Positions 1-5,291 of a stretch of 5,291 nt of DNA are shown here, piece by piece. The notes under the pieces were generated by a model that was given only the letters and a program-made list of their open reading frames with translations, did not search any database and was not told where the DNA came from. How positions within the stretch are numbered: position 1 is the first letter of the stretch; each line of letters opens with the position of its first letter. The stretch comes from an uncultured Polyangiaceae bacterium. Lineage in GTDB: Bacteria > Myxococcota_A > Polyangia > Polyangiales > Houyiibacteriaceae. A program made the position numbers and the translations under genes. Location of the stretch: assembly GCA_947258625.1 (NCBI GenBank), contig CAMYJN010000213.1, forward strand, positions 1 through 5,291, written 5' to 3'.

Positions 1-52
1 CATCACTGCGGAAAACCACGTCCTCGACCACACCTTCCAGGACCTCTTCTGA
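1..52 (+). CDS. C-terminal end of an unidentified upstream gene (partial)
   Basis: Reading from base 2, sixteen codons run without a stop to TGA at 50-52 and encode ITAENHVLDHTFQDLF. Nearly all these codons end in C or G, the pattern of the certain genes in this window, whereas the frame starting at base 1 is rich in proline and arginine and looks like a shadow. I therefore read this as the tail of a rightward gene whose body lies left of the window. The tail matches no family I recognise, so no function is given. The main weakness is length: sixteen codons can show good codon usage by chance. Confidence 0.4.
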   Translation, partial: ITAENHVLDHTFQDLF

Positions 53-175
53 CTCCTTCGACCCCACGGTTCCGAGCGAATCTAACAGTCTTGCGCGTCG
101 AACGCCCCGCTGTTGTGCTTTCTTCGGAAACATCCGTTAGTGTTAAAGTCCGTACGGATTTGGATTCGGAGGGGG
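53..175 (+). promoter_or_regulatory. Intergenic leader, possible promoter region with a palindrome
   Basis: This stretch lies between the stop at 52 and the candidate start at 176. The part from about 117 to 165 is clearly richer in A and T than the surrounding genes, as promoter regions of GC-rich genomes often are. It contains the perfect 10-bp palindrome TCCGTACGGA at 149-158. A weak TTGTGC (113-118) sits 17 bases before GTTAGT (136-141), and another -10-like string, GTTAAA, is at 142-147. None of these is close to a sigma-70 consensus, so no exact promoter is claimed. The palindrome could be an operator or a small RNA hairpin. Confidence 0.22.
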
Positions 176-388
176 ATGACTACCCAGCCACGGATGAGCG
201 CACCCATTGGGAGACTGAATATTCGAACATCGGCCCGGAAGAGGGCCGCATCTTCCGTCGGCCGTGTTCGGGCTTCGGAGCCCCCTTGCGACGCTGAGCC
301 CGACGAAACGGGTGCGTCGGAGCTAGAAGAGGCCCTGCCGCGCTACTACCCGTTCGCGCCCCGTCTCACCGACGACGGCGACGACTGA
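176..388 (+). CDS. Possible small charge-segregated protein, 70 residues, unknown function
   Basis: The ATG at 176 follows GGAGGGGG at 168-175. The same style of ribosome-binding site, GGGAGGGGGC, precedes the certain maf start at 1991, which favours this start over an upstream TTG at 113 or an ATG at 194. The 70-residue product has a basic first half (Arg and Lys at 6, 13, 17, 21-23, 30 and 32) and an acidic second half ending DDGDD, with a short aromatic patch PRYYPF at 55-60. There is no signal peptide or membrane segment. GC at third positions is good in the second half but mediocre in the first, so the N-terminal part is less certain. It ends 52 bases before the ATPase fusion gene and could share its transcript. 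I recognise no family; it may also be non-coding leader. Confidence 0.42.
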   Translation: MTTQPRMSAPIGRLNIRTSARKRAASSVGRVRASEPPCDAEPDETGASELEEALPRYYPFAPRLTDDGDD

Positions 389-403
389 GCGTGACCCCGA
401 CTT

Positions 404-441
404 GATTGCGCCGCAATCGAGCGATTGGTAAGAGCGCTCGA
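404..441 (+). promoter_or_regulatory. Overlapping inverted repeats before the ATPase fusion start
   Basis: GATTGC (404-409) and GCAATC (413-418) form a 6-bp inverted repeat around a 3-base centre. CAATCG (414-419) is also inverted against CGATTG (422-427) around two bases. The core GATTG therefore occurs three times in alternating orientation. A further 7-bp inverted repeat, TCGAGCG (417-423) with CGCTCGA (435-441), ends on the A of the ATG at 441. Its 11-base loop holds the only Shine-Dalgarno-like string, AAGAG (430-434). The symmetry is seen directly; a role as operator or as an RNA hairpin controlling translation is inference. Confidence 0.35.
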
Positions 442-1994
442 TGCCCCCAACGACGATCGCGATACTAGGGGCAAAAGGGGGAGTGGGAACCTCCCTGTTC
501 AGCGCCAACCTCGCGATCTACCTCGCGACGATTGGCAAGCGCGTTTTGGCCGTCGATGCGGACCCATCGGGCGCCGACCTTCATGCGATGCTGGGCATCG
601 GCCCCCGCGTCGCGCCGTACATCGCGCCCACGCCTGCGTTCGGTGCGGAGCGAAGCCTGACGAGCCTGGCGACCGCGCTCGACCACGATGCGGCGAACAC
701 CCTGCCGTTGCGTGAACCGGTGGATGGACCGATCCCGGGCTTGCAGTTGATGGACGGGGGCTTGAGCGAGCCCCATCGGGGCAGCGCACGCCGTAGCTCC
801 TTGCGAGAGCTCCAGAGCCGGCTCGCCAAACAGGATGTGGATTTTGCAGTCGTCGATCTCGGATCCTCGGCGACCGAAGCCGCGACTCGTTTCTGGTGCT
901 CGGCGAGCCATCGCCTGGCCTTGACGATGCCGGAGCCAAACGCCGTGAGCGGCCTGTATCGGTTGGTTCGCAAGGCCTTCGCCGTCATGGCGCAGGCGCG
1001 CCTCACCGACGAGAGACAGCAGGCCGCGCTGCACACCGCGTTTGCGAAAGCGGGTCAGACACCGGCGCCGTCCGACATCTCGGCGTTGTTGCGGCGCGAA
1101 TGGCCCGAGCTCGGGGCGGCTTTGCAGGATTGCATGAACGAGCTTCAGTTTCCGTTCATCGTCAACCAAGCGCGGCTGCGTGCCGATCTCGAGCTCGGCG
1201 ATCAAATCACGGTGGCTGTGCGCAGACGGTATGGTGTGCACCTGAAATACCTGGGCTACGTCGAACACGATGACGTGGTTCGAAGCTGCTCGCGAAAGCG
1301 GCGACCCCTTCTTCTCGAGAGCCCTGGGAGCAGAGCAAGTCGCAACATCGAGAAGATCGCGCGCCGGCTTTTTGCCTCGAAGGAAGCTCAGAGGGATCGC
1401 GCACCGTGGCGCGAAGTGCCACAGAGCTCGCATCACGACGTCCTCGAAGTCGAGCGCGGTGCGACCGATGAAGAGATCCGCCGCGCCTACAAGCGGATGT
1501 GCGCGGTGTTCGACGCCGAGAATCTCGTCACCTTCGGCCTTTTCGACGAGGAAGGGCTCGCGGTTGCACGCAGTCGAATCGACGAGGCCTACGACGTGCT
1601 TCTCGACCCCAATCGTCGACGTCCCTACGAAATTTCCGTCTTTCCGGAGGCCGAGCAAAGCAAGGCCGAGACCGCGCGGGACCTCGTGCCGCGCGGCGAG
1701 TTGCCCCCTGCGCCTAGCATCACACCGGACACCGAGTTCAGCGGCGCTTTGCTGAGAGCCGTGCGCGAGTCACAGGGCATCAGCCTCGAGCAGATCAGCG
1801 AGCGAACGAAGGTCGGCACCAATTATTTGCGGTGCATCGAAGAGGATGACTACGAGCGATTGCCGGCGGCGGTCTACGTGCGGGGCTTTGTTACCGAAGT
1901 TGCGAAGTGTCTGAGGCTCGATCCCGAGCAGGTGAGCCAAAGCTATCTGCGCCGCCACAAAGCACGGATGGAAGGTAGTGGGGAGGGGGCATGA
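441..1994 (+). CDS. MinD/ParA-like ATPase fused to a J-like domain and a RodZ-type helix-turn-helix
   Basis: This 517-residue protein has three parts. Residues 1-312 are a MinD/ParA-family P-loop ATPase: deviant Walker A GAKGGVGTS (10-18), Walker A' VDADP (38-42), Walker B FAVVDLG (135-141) and a VNQ motif (241-243). They end in an IARRL helix (306-310) typical of FlhG/MinD-like deltaproteobacterial proteins. The P-loop lysine after KGGVG is replaced by Thr17, while the signature Lys12 is kept. Residues 330-400 resemble a J domain (EEIRRAY, DEAYDVLLDPNRRRPYE) but have FDAEN where HPD should be, so DnaK stimulation is unlikely. Residues 433-503 match the RodZ/HTH_25 fold (RESQGISLEQISERT, YVRGFV). 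No transmembrane segment follows, unlike RodZ, and no MinD-like membrane-binding tail is evident, so it is probably cytoplasmic. Roles in positioning or DNA binding are inferred. The stop overlaps maf by ATGA. Confidence 0.88.
   Translation: MPPTTIAILGAKGGVGTSLFSANLAIYLATIGKRVLAVDADPSGADLHAMLGIGPRVAPYIAPTPAFGAERSLTSLATALDHDAANTLPLREPVDGPIPGLQLMDGGLSEPHRGSARRSSLRELQSRLAKQDVDFAVVDLGSSATEAATRFWCSASHRLALTMPEPNAVSGLYRLVRKAFAVMAQARLTDERQQAALHTAFAKAGQTPAPSDISALLRREWPELGAALQDCMNELQFPFIVNQARLRADLELGDQITVAVRRRYGVHLKYLGYVEHDDVVRSCSRKRRPLLLESPGSRASRNIEKIARRLFASKEAQRDRAPWREVPQSSHHDVLEVERGATDEEIRRAYKRMCAVFDAENLVTFGLFDEEGLAVARSRIDEAYDVLLDPNRRRPYEISVFPEAEQSKAETARDLVPRGELPPAPSITPDTEFSGALLRAVRESQGISLEQISERTKVGTNYLRCIEEDDYERLPAAVYVRGFVTEVAKCLRLDPEQVSQSYLRRHKARMEGSGEGA
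1980..1990 (+). promoter_or_regulatory. Strong ribosome-binding site for maf inside the preceding gene
   Basis: GGGGAGGGGGC lies directly before the ATG at 1991 and contains GGAGG (1982-1986) four bases from the start. It falls within the last codons of the ATPase fusion gene, encoding a Gly-Glu-Gly-Ala end, and sets the maf start. It allows maf to be translated both by coupling and independently. Confidence 0.6.
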
Positions 1995-2590
1995 GTGCAT
2001 CGCGCTCGTCGATCATCTTGGCGTCGGCGTCGCCCCGGCGCAGCGAGATCTTGTCGTCGCTCCGGATTCCGTTCGAGGTACAACCGAGTGGCGCCGACGA
2101 AAACAGTCTGCCCATGGAGGATCATCTCGAGTTCGTCCGGGCCGCGGCCTTGGTCAAGCTCGAGAGCGTCTTGTCGAGCAGCGATCGCCCCGGGGCGTTC
2201 GTCCTGGCCGCCGACACCATCGTCTGTGTCGGTGGCGAGCGATTGGGCAAGCCAGCCGACGAGGCGGATGCCCTGCGCATGCTGGAGCTGCTCGTCGGGC
2301 GCGCCCATCTCGTTCGCACTGCAATTGCGCTCGGGCGAGTCGGAGAGGGCGCGCTCGACTGTCGCATCGTGGAGACCCGCGTCTGGTTTGGGCCTGCCTC
2401 GCGCGACCAGTTGAAGCGCTACGTGGCCGGCGGCGAGAGTCTCGACAAGGCGGGGGCCTACGGGGTTCAAGGGCTTGCGAGCGGCTTTGTTACCCGGATC
2501 GAAGGATCGTACAGCAACGTCGTCGGCCTCCCCGGTGCCGAGGTGGTGGCTCTGCTCCTCGATCATCATGCATTGGCTCAATGGCCATGA
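1991..2590 (+). CDS. maf: Maf-family nucleoside triphosphate pyrophosphatase (YhdE-like)
   Basis: Maf proteins hydrolyse nucleoside triphosphates to monophosphate and pyrophosphate in the cytoplasm. The YhdE branch acts on dTTP, UTP and modified pyrimidine nucleotides, and overexpression blocks septum formation in Bacillus. The 199 residues match the family's usual length of about 190-200. Landmarks in order are LASASPRR (10-17, phosphate-binding), AADT (73-76, with the catalytic-type Asp75), GKP (86-88), DKAGAYGVQG (152-161) and GSYSNVVGLP (172-181). The DKAGAYG form of the fourth motif points to the YhdE group rather than the YceF group. The ATG overlaps the preceding TGA as ATGA and has a strong GGAGG site. 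The gene ends in another ATGA overlap with yggS, so it is the middle gene of a coupled three-gene unit. Substrate preference is inferred from motif type only. Confidence 0.95.
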   Translation: MSASRSSIILASASPRRSEILSSLRIPFEVQPSGADENSLPMEDHLEFVRAAALVKLESVLSSSDRPGAFVLAADTIVCVGGERLGKPADEADALRMLELLVGRAHLVRTAIALGRVGEGALDCRIVETRVWFGPASRDQLKRYVAGGESLDKAGAYGVQGLASGFVTRIEGSYSNVVGLPGAEVVALLLDHHALAQWP

Positions 2591-3273
2591 GTCATGACGT
2601 CGCCGCCGCCATCGAGCGGGTCCGCGAACGCATTGCTCTCGCCTGCCAGCGAGCGGGGCGCGATCCGAGCTCGGTCCAGCTCGTCTCTGTATCGAAGGGA
2701 CATTCCGAACAGTTGATTCGAGTTGCCTACGATGCGGGCATGCGGGTCTTCGGTGAGAACTACGCGCAGGAGCTCGCGGCAAAGGCAACTGGACTCGGCG
2801 ACCTGCCAGAGATCCGCTGGCGTTTCATCGGTCACCTCCAGCGAAACAAGATCAAGCTCATCGAGCGTGCCCGGGCCACCGTCGACACGGTGGATTCTTC
2901 GCGGTTGGCCGAGGCGATTTCCACGCGGGCGGCGGCGAGAGGAGAGAAGGTCGAGGTCTTGGTCCAGGTCAACATCGGAGACGAGACGCAGAAGTCCGGC
3001 TGCAAGGCTGATGAGCTCCCCGCGCTCGTCGAATCGGTGCGCGCGTTGCCGAACGTGACGCTACGCGGGCTGATGACCGTCGCCCCGCACCTGGAGGACG
3101 CCGAAGCCACGCGTCCGTTTTTCGCAGCTCTCCGCGAGCTTGCCGAGGCGCAGAACCTGCCCGAGCTTTCGATGGGGATGACGCACGACCTCGAGCAAGC
3201 GGTCGAAGAAGGCTCGACGATGCTGCGAATCGGAACCGCGATTTTCGGGCCGCGGCCCGCGATGAAGCCCTAG
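2587..3273 (+). CDS. yggS: YggS/PLPBP family pyridoxal-phosphate homeostasis protein
   Basis: Members of this family bind pyridoxal 5'-phosphate on a single TIM-barrel domain without known enzyme activity and keep vitamin B6 and amino-acid pools balanced. The 228 residues are full length. Visible motifs are VSVSK (33-37, with the PLP-binding Lys37), FGENYAQE (55-62), [11 protein letters not shown] (78-88), VQVNI with the following KSG (126-138), GLMTVAP (161-167), SMGMTHDLE (195-203) and the phosphate-binding GST (209-211) with RIGTAIFG (214-221). The residues after Lys37 read GHS rather than the common TKP or TRP, and the usual MSxD is MTHD, both mild variations. The ATG at 2587 forms an ATGA overlap with the maf stop; an ATG two codons earlier (2581) is possible. 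No good Shine-Dalgarno is visible, so translation probably depends on coupling to maf. The stop overlaps the convergent proC stop. Confidence 0.95.
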   Translation: MSHDVAAAIERVRERIALACQRAGRDPSSVQLVSVSKGHSEQLIRVAYDAGMRVFGENYAQELAAKATGLGDLPEIRWRFIGHLQRNKIKLIERARATVDTVDSSRLAEAISTRAAARGEKVEVLVQVNIGDETQKSGCKADELPALVESVRALPNVTLRGLMTVAPHLEDAEATRPFFAALRELAEAQNLPELSMGMTHDLEQAVEEGSTMLRIGTAIFGPRPAMKP

Positions 3274-4103
3274 CTCCCGGCATCCTCGGCGATTTTGCCG
3301 AGCTCGACGGAGCGACGTGTTGCGGCTCGAACGGCTCCGAGAACGGCCTCTGCAAAACCTGCCGCAGCGAGAGCGTCCAACCCTGCTCGCGTGGTCCCGC
3401 CCGGGCTGGTGACGCGCTCTCTCAGGACCTCCGGCGATTCGTTCTCGTCCCGCAGCAGACGCGCGGCGCCGAAGACCGTCTGCGACGCGAGCTGGAGCGC
3501 GGTGTCTTCGGCCAAGCCTTCGCGCACACCGGCGTCCCGAAGCGCCTCGATCATGGCGAAGACATAGGCGGGCCCAGAACCGCTGAGGCCGGTCACCGCG
3601 TCGAGCTGTTCCTCGGGCACGCGGACCGAAATCCCCACGCTCCGGAAAAGAGTCTCCGCAAGCGCGAGGTCCTCCTCGGTCGCGTGACTGCCGGCGGCGA
3701 TCGCTGTCGCGCCGGCTCCGACTAGCGCGGGGGTGTTGGGCATCGTTCGAACCACGCGCGTGCCGGCCGGCAGCGCACGTTCGATGAGGCCGGTTGGAAT
3801 GCCGGCGGCGACCGAAATCAGAAGGGTGTCCGGCGCGAGTGCCTCGGCTACGCCGGGAAGCAGCTGTGCGAACACCTGAGGCTTGGTCGCCAAGACGACC
3901 ACGCTGGCTGACTGCACGGCCTCGGCATTGTTGCCGGTGCAGCGGATGCCCAGCTCTTCTTCTAGGGAGCGGAGCTTCGCCTCGTCGGGGTCGGCGGCGA
4001 TGATTTGGTCGGCACGCACGGTCGCGGTACCAACCAGGCCGCGGATGAGAGCGCGCGCCATGTTGCCGCCACCGACAAATGCGATCGTATGTTCAACGGA
4101 CAT
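3270..4103 (-). CDS. proC: Pyrroline-5-carboxylate reductase
   Basis: ProC reduces 1-pyrroline-5-carboxylate to L-proline with NAD(P)H, the last step of proline synthesis, in the cytoplasm. From the ATG at 4103 the product has 277 residues, close to the usual 265-280. The N-terminal Rossmann fold shows VGGGNMA (10-16), ATKPQ (72-76), ISVAAGIP (96-103) and MPNTPA (121-126). The C-terminal helical dimer and active-site domain shows TGLSGSGPAYVF (171-182), DAGVREGL (190-197) and VTSPGGTTRAGL (231-242). All family signatures are intact. Starts at 4115 (ATG) and 4151 (TTG) are open in frame, but they add residues before the nucleotide-binding strand that the family lacks. No clear Shine-Dalgarno precedes 4103; an inverted repeat occupies that position instead. 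It lies 51 bases after pepP on the same strand, and its stop overlaps that of yggS. Confidence 0.96.
   Translation of the reverse strand: MSVEHTIAFVGGGNMARALIRGLVGTATVRADQIIAADPDEAKLRSLEEELGIRCTGNNAEAVQSASVVVLATKPQVFAQLLPGVAEALAPDTLLISVAAGIPTGLIERALPAGTRVVRTMPNTPALVGAGATAIAAGSHATEEDLALAETLFRSVGISVRVPEEQLDAVTGLSGSGPAYVFAMIEALRDAGVREGLAEDTALQLASQTVFGAARLLRDENESPEVLRERVTSPGGTTRAGLDALAAAGFAEAVLGAVRAATRRSVELGKIAEDAGS
3285..3302. other. Short hairpin at the convergent gene ends
   Basis: CTCGGC (3285-3290) and GCCGAG (3297-3302) form a 6-bp stem around GATTTT, 12 bases past the yggS stop and inside the last codons of proC. It could slow rightward transcription leaving yggS, but no run of T follows the stem on the plus strand, so it is not a convincing intrinsic terminator. 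It also encodes the conserved-looking ELGKIAE end of ProC, which may explain the symmetry. Confidence 0.2.
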
Positions 4104-4107
4104 CCCG

Positions 4108-4146
4108 GGCGGCATACCACACAAGGCGGGCCAATGACATGCCGCC
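4108..4146 (-). promoter_or_regulatory. Inverted repeat between pepP and proC, over the proC ribosome-binding region
   Basis: GGCGGCAT (4108-4115) and ATGCCGCC (4139-4146) are a perfect 8-bp inverted repeat separated by 23 bases. In the leftward transcript the downstream arm lies 5 to 12 bases before the proC ATG at 4103, where a ribosome-binding site should be, and no GGAGG-like string is present there. The upstream arm starts nine bases after the pepP stop. The structure could pair in mRNA and limit proC translation, or serve as a protein-binding site. Function is inference; an 8-bp GC-rich match over this distance can arise by chance. Confidence 0.3.
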
Positions 4147-4154
4147 GCCAAACC

Positions 4155-5291
4155 CTACGCGCAGGCCGCTTCGACTTCGTCGAGCTCTTTCGGAATCCCG
4201 TACGTGAGCACATCAGAGCCGGCTTTGGTGACCACGACATCGTCTTCGATCCGCACGCCGATGCCGCGCCAGCGCTCGTCCACGCTCTCGGCGTCGGTCG
4301 CGATATAGATCCCCGGCTCGACGGTCAGCACGAAGCCTGGCTCGAGAGGGCGGTGCTCCCCCGCCAGGAAGTAGTGACCTACGTCGTGGACGTCCATGCC
4401 GAGCCAGTGCGAGGTTCGGTGCATGTAGAACGGCTCGTACTTCTTCTCTTCGATCAGCGCATCGGGCTCGCCGTCGAGCAGGCCGATGTCGACCAAGCCC
4501 TCGGTGATCGAGCGGACCGCCCTTTGGTGGATCTCGTCGAGCGTCGCTCCGGGCTTCACCGCGTCGATGGAGGCCTTCTGTGCCCGCAGGACGATTTCAT
4601 AGATCGCCCTCTGCTCAGGGGAGAAGCTGCCGTTGACCGGAAAGGTGCGGGTGACGTCACTGGCATAGTAGCCGTACTCGCAGCCCGCATCGATCAAGAG
4701 AAGCTCGCCGTCGTTGAACACCCGATTGCCCGCTCGGTAGTGCAGAATCGTCGCGTTGGGCCCCGAGCCAACGATGCTTTCATAGGCGGGGCGCTCGCTC
4801 CCGTGCTTGCGAAAGACATGAAGGAGCTCAGCATCGATTTCGTACTCGTGCATGCCTGGGCGCGCGAGCTGCATCGCGCGCAGGTGAGCCTCCTGGGTAA
4901 TGGCGGCCGCCTCGCGCATGGTCGCAACTTCGTCGCCGCTCTTGCGGAGGCGCATTTCATGCAGGTGCACGGCGGAGTCGATGATCGTTTCGGGCGCGGT
5001 CACGCCGCGACGACCCCCGCGGCGAAGATGGTTCAGGCAATCAAAGACGATTGCGTCAGCTTCGCGATTCTGCGCGATGCGGTAGTGAAGCCTGTCGACG
5101 TTGCCGAGGTAGTCGGGGAGTTTCTCGGCCAGCTCGTCGATGGGATAGGCGACGTCCGCGCCGAAGTCCGCGACGGCGCCCTCGACCCCGGCACGCGGGC
5201 CGTCCCAGATCTCGCGCTCGCGTTTCTTGGGGCGAACGAAGAGGACCACCTGGTGCTCCTCGTGTTGATTCGTCAGCAACAGCAGAGTTTC
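4155..5291 (-). CDS. pepP: Xaa-Pro aminopeptidase (PepP, M24 family), 5' end outside window
   Basis: PepP is a cytoplasmic, dimetal (usually manganese) enzyme that removes the N-terminal residue from peptides whose second residue is proline. The visible 378 residues stay open to the window edge, so the gene continues to the right. Compared with the roughly 440-residue E. coli enzyme, about 60 residues are missing. The TTG at 5279 is only an internal leucine codon. The visible part opens in the N-terminal domain (LFVRPKKREREIWDG) and continues into the pita-bread catalytic domain. All five metal ligands are recognisable: Asp201 in IDAG, Asp212 in SDVTRTFP, His295 in SHWLG, Glu325 in TVEPGIYI and Glu349 in VRIEDD, numbered in the visible fragment. 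Histidines of ILHYRAG and DVHDVGHY, which help catalysis in this family, are also present. It is upstream of proC on the same strand, probably one operon. Confidence 0.95.
   Translation of the reverse strand, partial: ETLLLLTNQHEEHQVVLFVRPKKREREIWDGPRAGVEGAVADFGADVAYPIDELAEKLPDYLGNVDRLHYRIAQNREADAIVFDCLNHLRRGGRRGVTAPETIIDSAVHLHEMRLRKSGDEVATMREAAAITQEAHLRAMQLARPGMHEYEIDAELLHVFRKHGSERPAYESIVGSGPNATILHYRAGNRVFNDGELLLIDAGCEYGYYASDVTRTFPVNGSFSPEQRAIYEIVLRAQKASIDAVKPGATLDEIHQRAVRSITEGLVDIGLLDGEPDALIEEKKYEPFYMHRTSHWLGMDVHDVGHYFLAGEHRPLEPGFVLTVEPGIYIATDAESVDERWRGIGVRIEDDVVVTKAGSDVLTYGIPKELDEVEAACA

Noticed and set aside
1..297. Frame 1 is open from the window edge to 297
   Set aside because: Its product is proline- and arginine-rich at the start, codon third positions do not follow the local bias, and it conflicts with the better frames ending at 52 and 388.
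465..1658. A 397-codon open frame on the minus strand opposite the ATPase fusion gene
   Set aside because: It is exactly antisense to a gene with clear conserved domains, its product has no recognisable motif, and long antisense frames are expected in GC-rich DNA.
1978..2586. A GTG start at 1978 that would extend YggS by about 200 residues at its N-terminus
   Set aside because: The extension is the out-of-frame reading of maf, is arginine-rich and low in complexity, and YggS proteins start near the residues encoded from 2587.
1943..2788. A 281-codon open frame on the minus strand opposite maf
   Set aside because: Shadow of maf and the start of yggS; the product is rich in Arg, Pro and His with no domain signal.
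3285..3302. Intrinsic terminator for yggS
   Set aside because: The stem is only 6 bp and no T run follows on the plus strand, so it is listed only as a weak hairpin.
4104..4151. A TTG at 4151 or ATG at 4115 as the proC start
   Set aside because: Either adds residues before the nucleotide-binding strand that ProC proteins lack; the family begins a few residues before the GGGNMA motif, matching 4103.
5277..5279. TTG at 5279 as the true pepP start
   Set aside because: The frame remains open to the window edge as a leucine run, and the missing N-terminal domain length shows the gene begins outside the window.

Overview
This GC-rich window has mostly G or C at third codon positions and carries five well-supported genes. 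They are tightly packed and arranged as two converging blocks. Nothing in it looks mobile: there is no insertion sequence, CRISPR array, tRNA or rRNA. The largest gene fuses a MinD/ParA-type ATPase to a J-like domain and a RodZ-type helix-turn-helix. That domain set, together with the sequence style, suggests a bacterium of the old deltaproteobacterial assemblage (for example Myxococcota or a relative). This placement is inference and was not tested against a database.

Left edge (1-440): the window opens in the last codons of an unidentified rightward gene that stops at 52. An intergenic stretch that is AT-rich for this window follows (53-175) and contains a perfect 10-bp palindrome. Next comes a possible 70-residue protein (176-388) with a basic N-terminal half and an acidic C-terminal half. 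Its ATG follows an extended GGAGGGGG. The short gap before the next gene (389-440) holds overlapping inverted repeats built on GATTG/CAATC.

Rightward block (441-3273): minD-like/J/HTH fusion, then a Maf-family nucleotide pyrophosphatase, then a YggS/PLPBP pyridoxal-phosphate-binding protein. Both junctions are ATGA stop-start overlaps, so the three are probably one transcript with coupled translation. The fusion protein may be a positioning or regulatory factor. Maf hydrolyses non-canonical or certain canonical nucleotides and has been linked to septum formation. YggS handles vitamin B6 homeostasis.

Leftward block (5291-3270): pepP (Xaa-Pro aminopeptidase, 5' end outside the window) and then proC (pyrroline-5-carboxylate reductase), about 51 bases apart. 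Both touch proline metabolism: PepP trims residues in front of proline in peptides, and ProC makes the last step of proline synthesis. The two blocks meet tail to tail, with the yggS and proC stop codons sharing the palindrome CTAG, so no intergenic terminator can separate them.

The most interesting items are the three-domain ATPase with a substituted P-loop lysine and no HPD in its J-like part, the GATTG half-site cluster just before its start, the unidentified charge-segregated small protein, and the inverted repeat over the proC ribosome-binding region. Most of the window is ordinary housekeeping DNA, and I do not see a clearly new multi-gene system.
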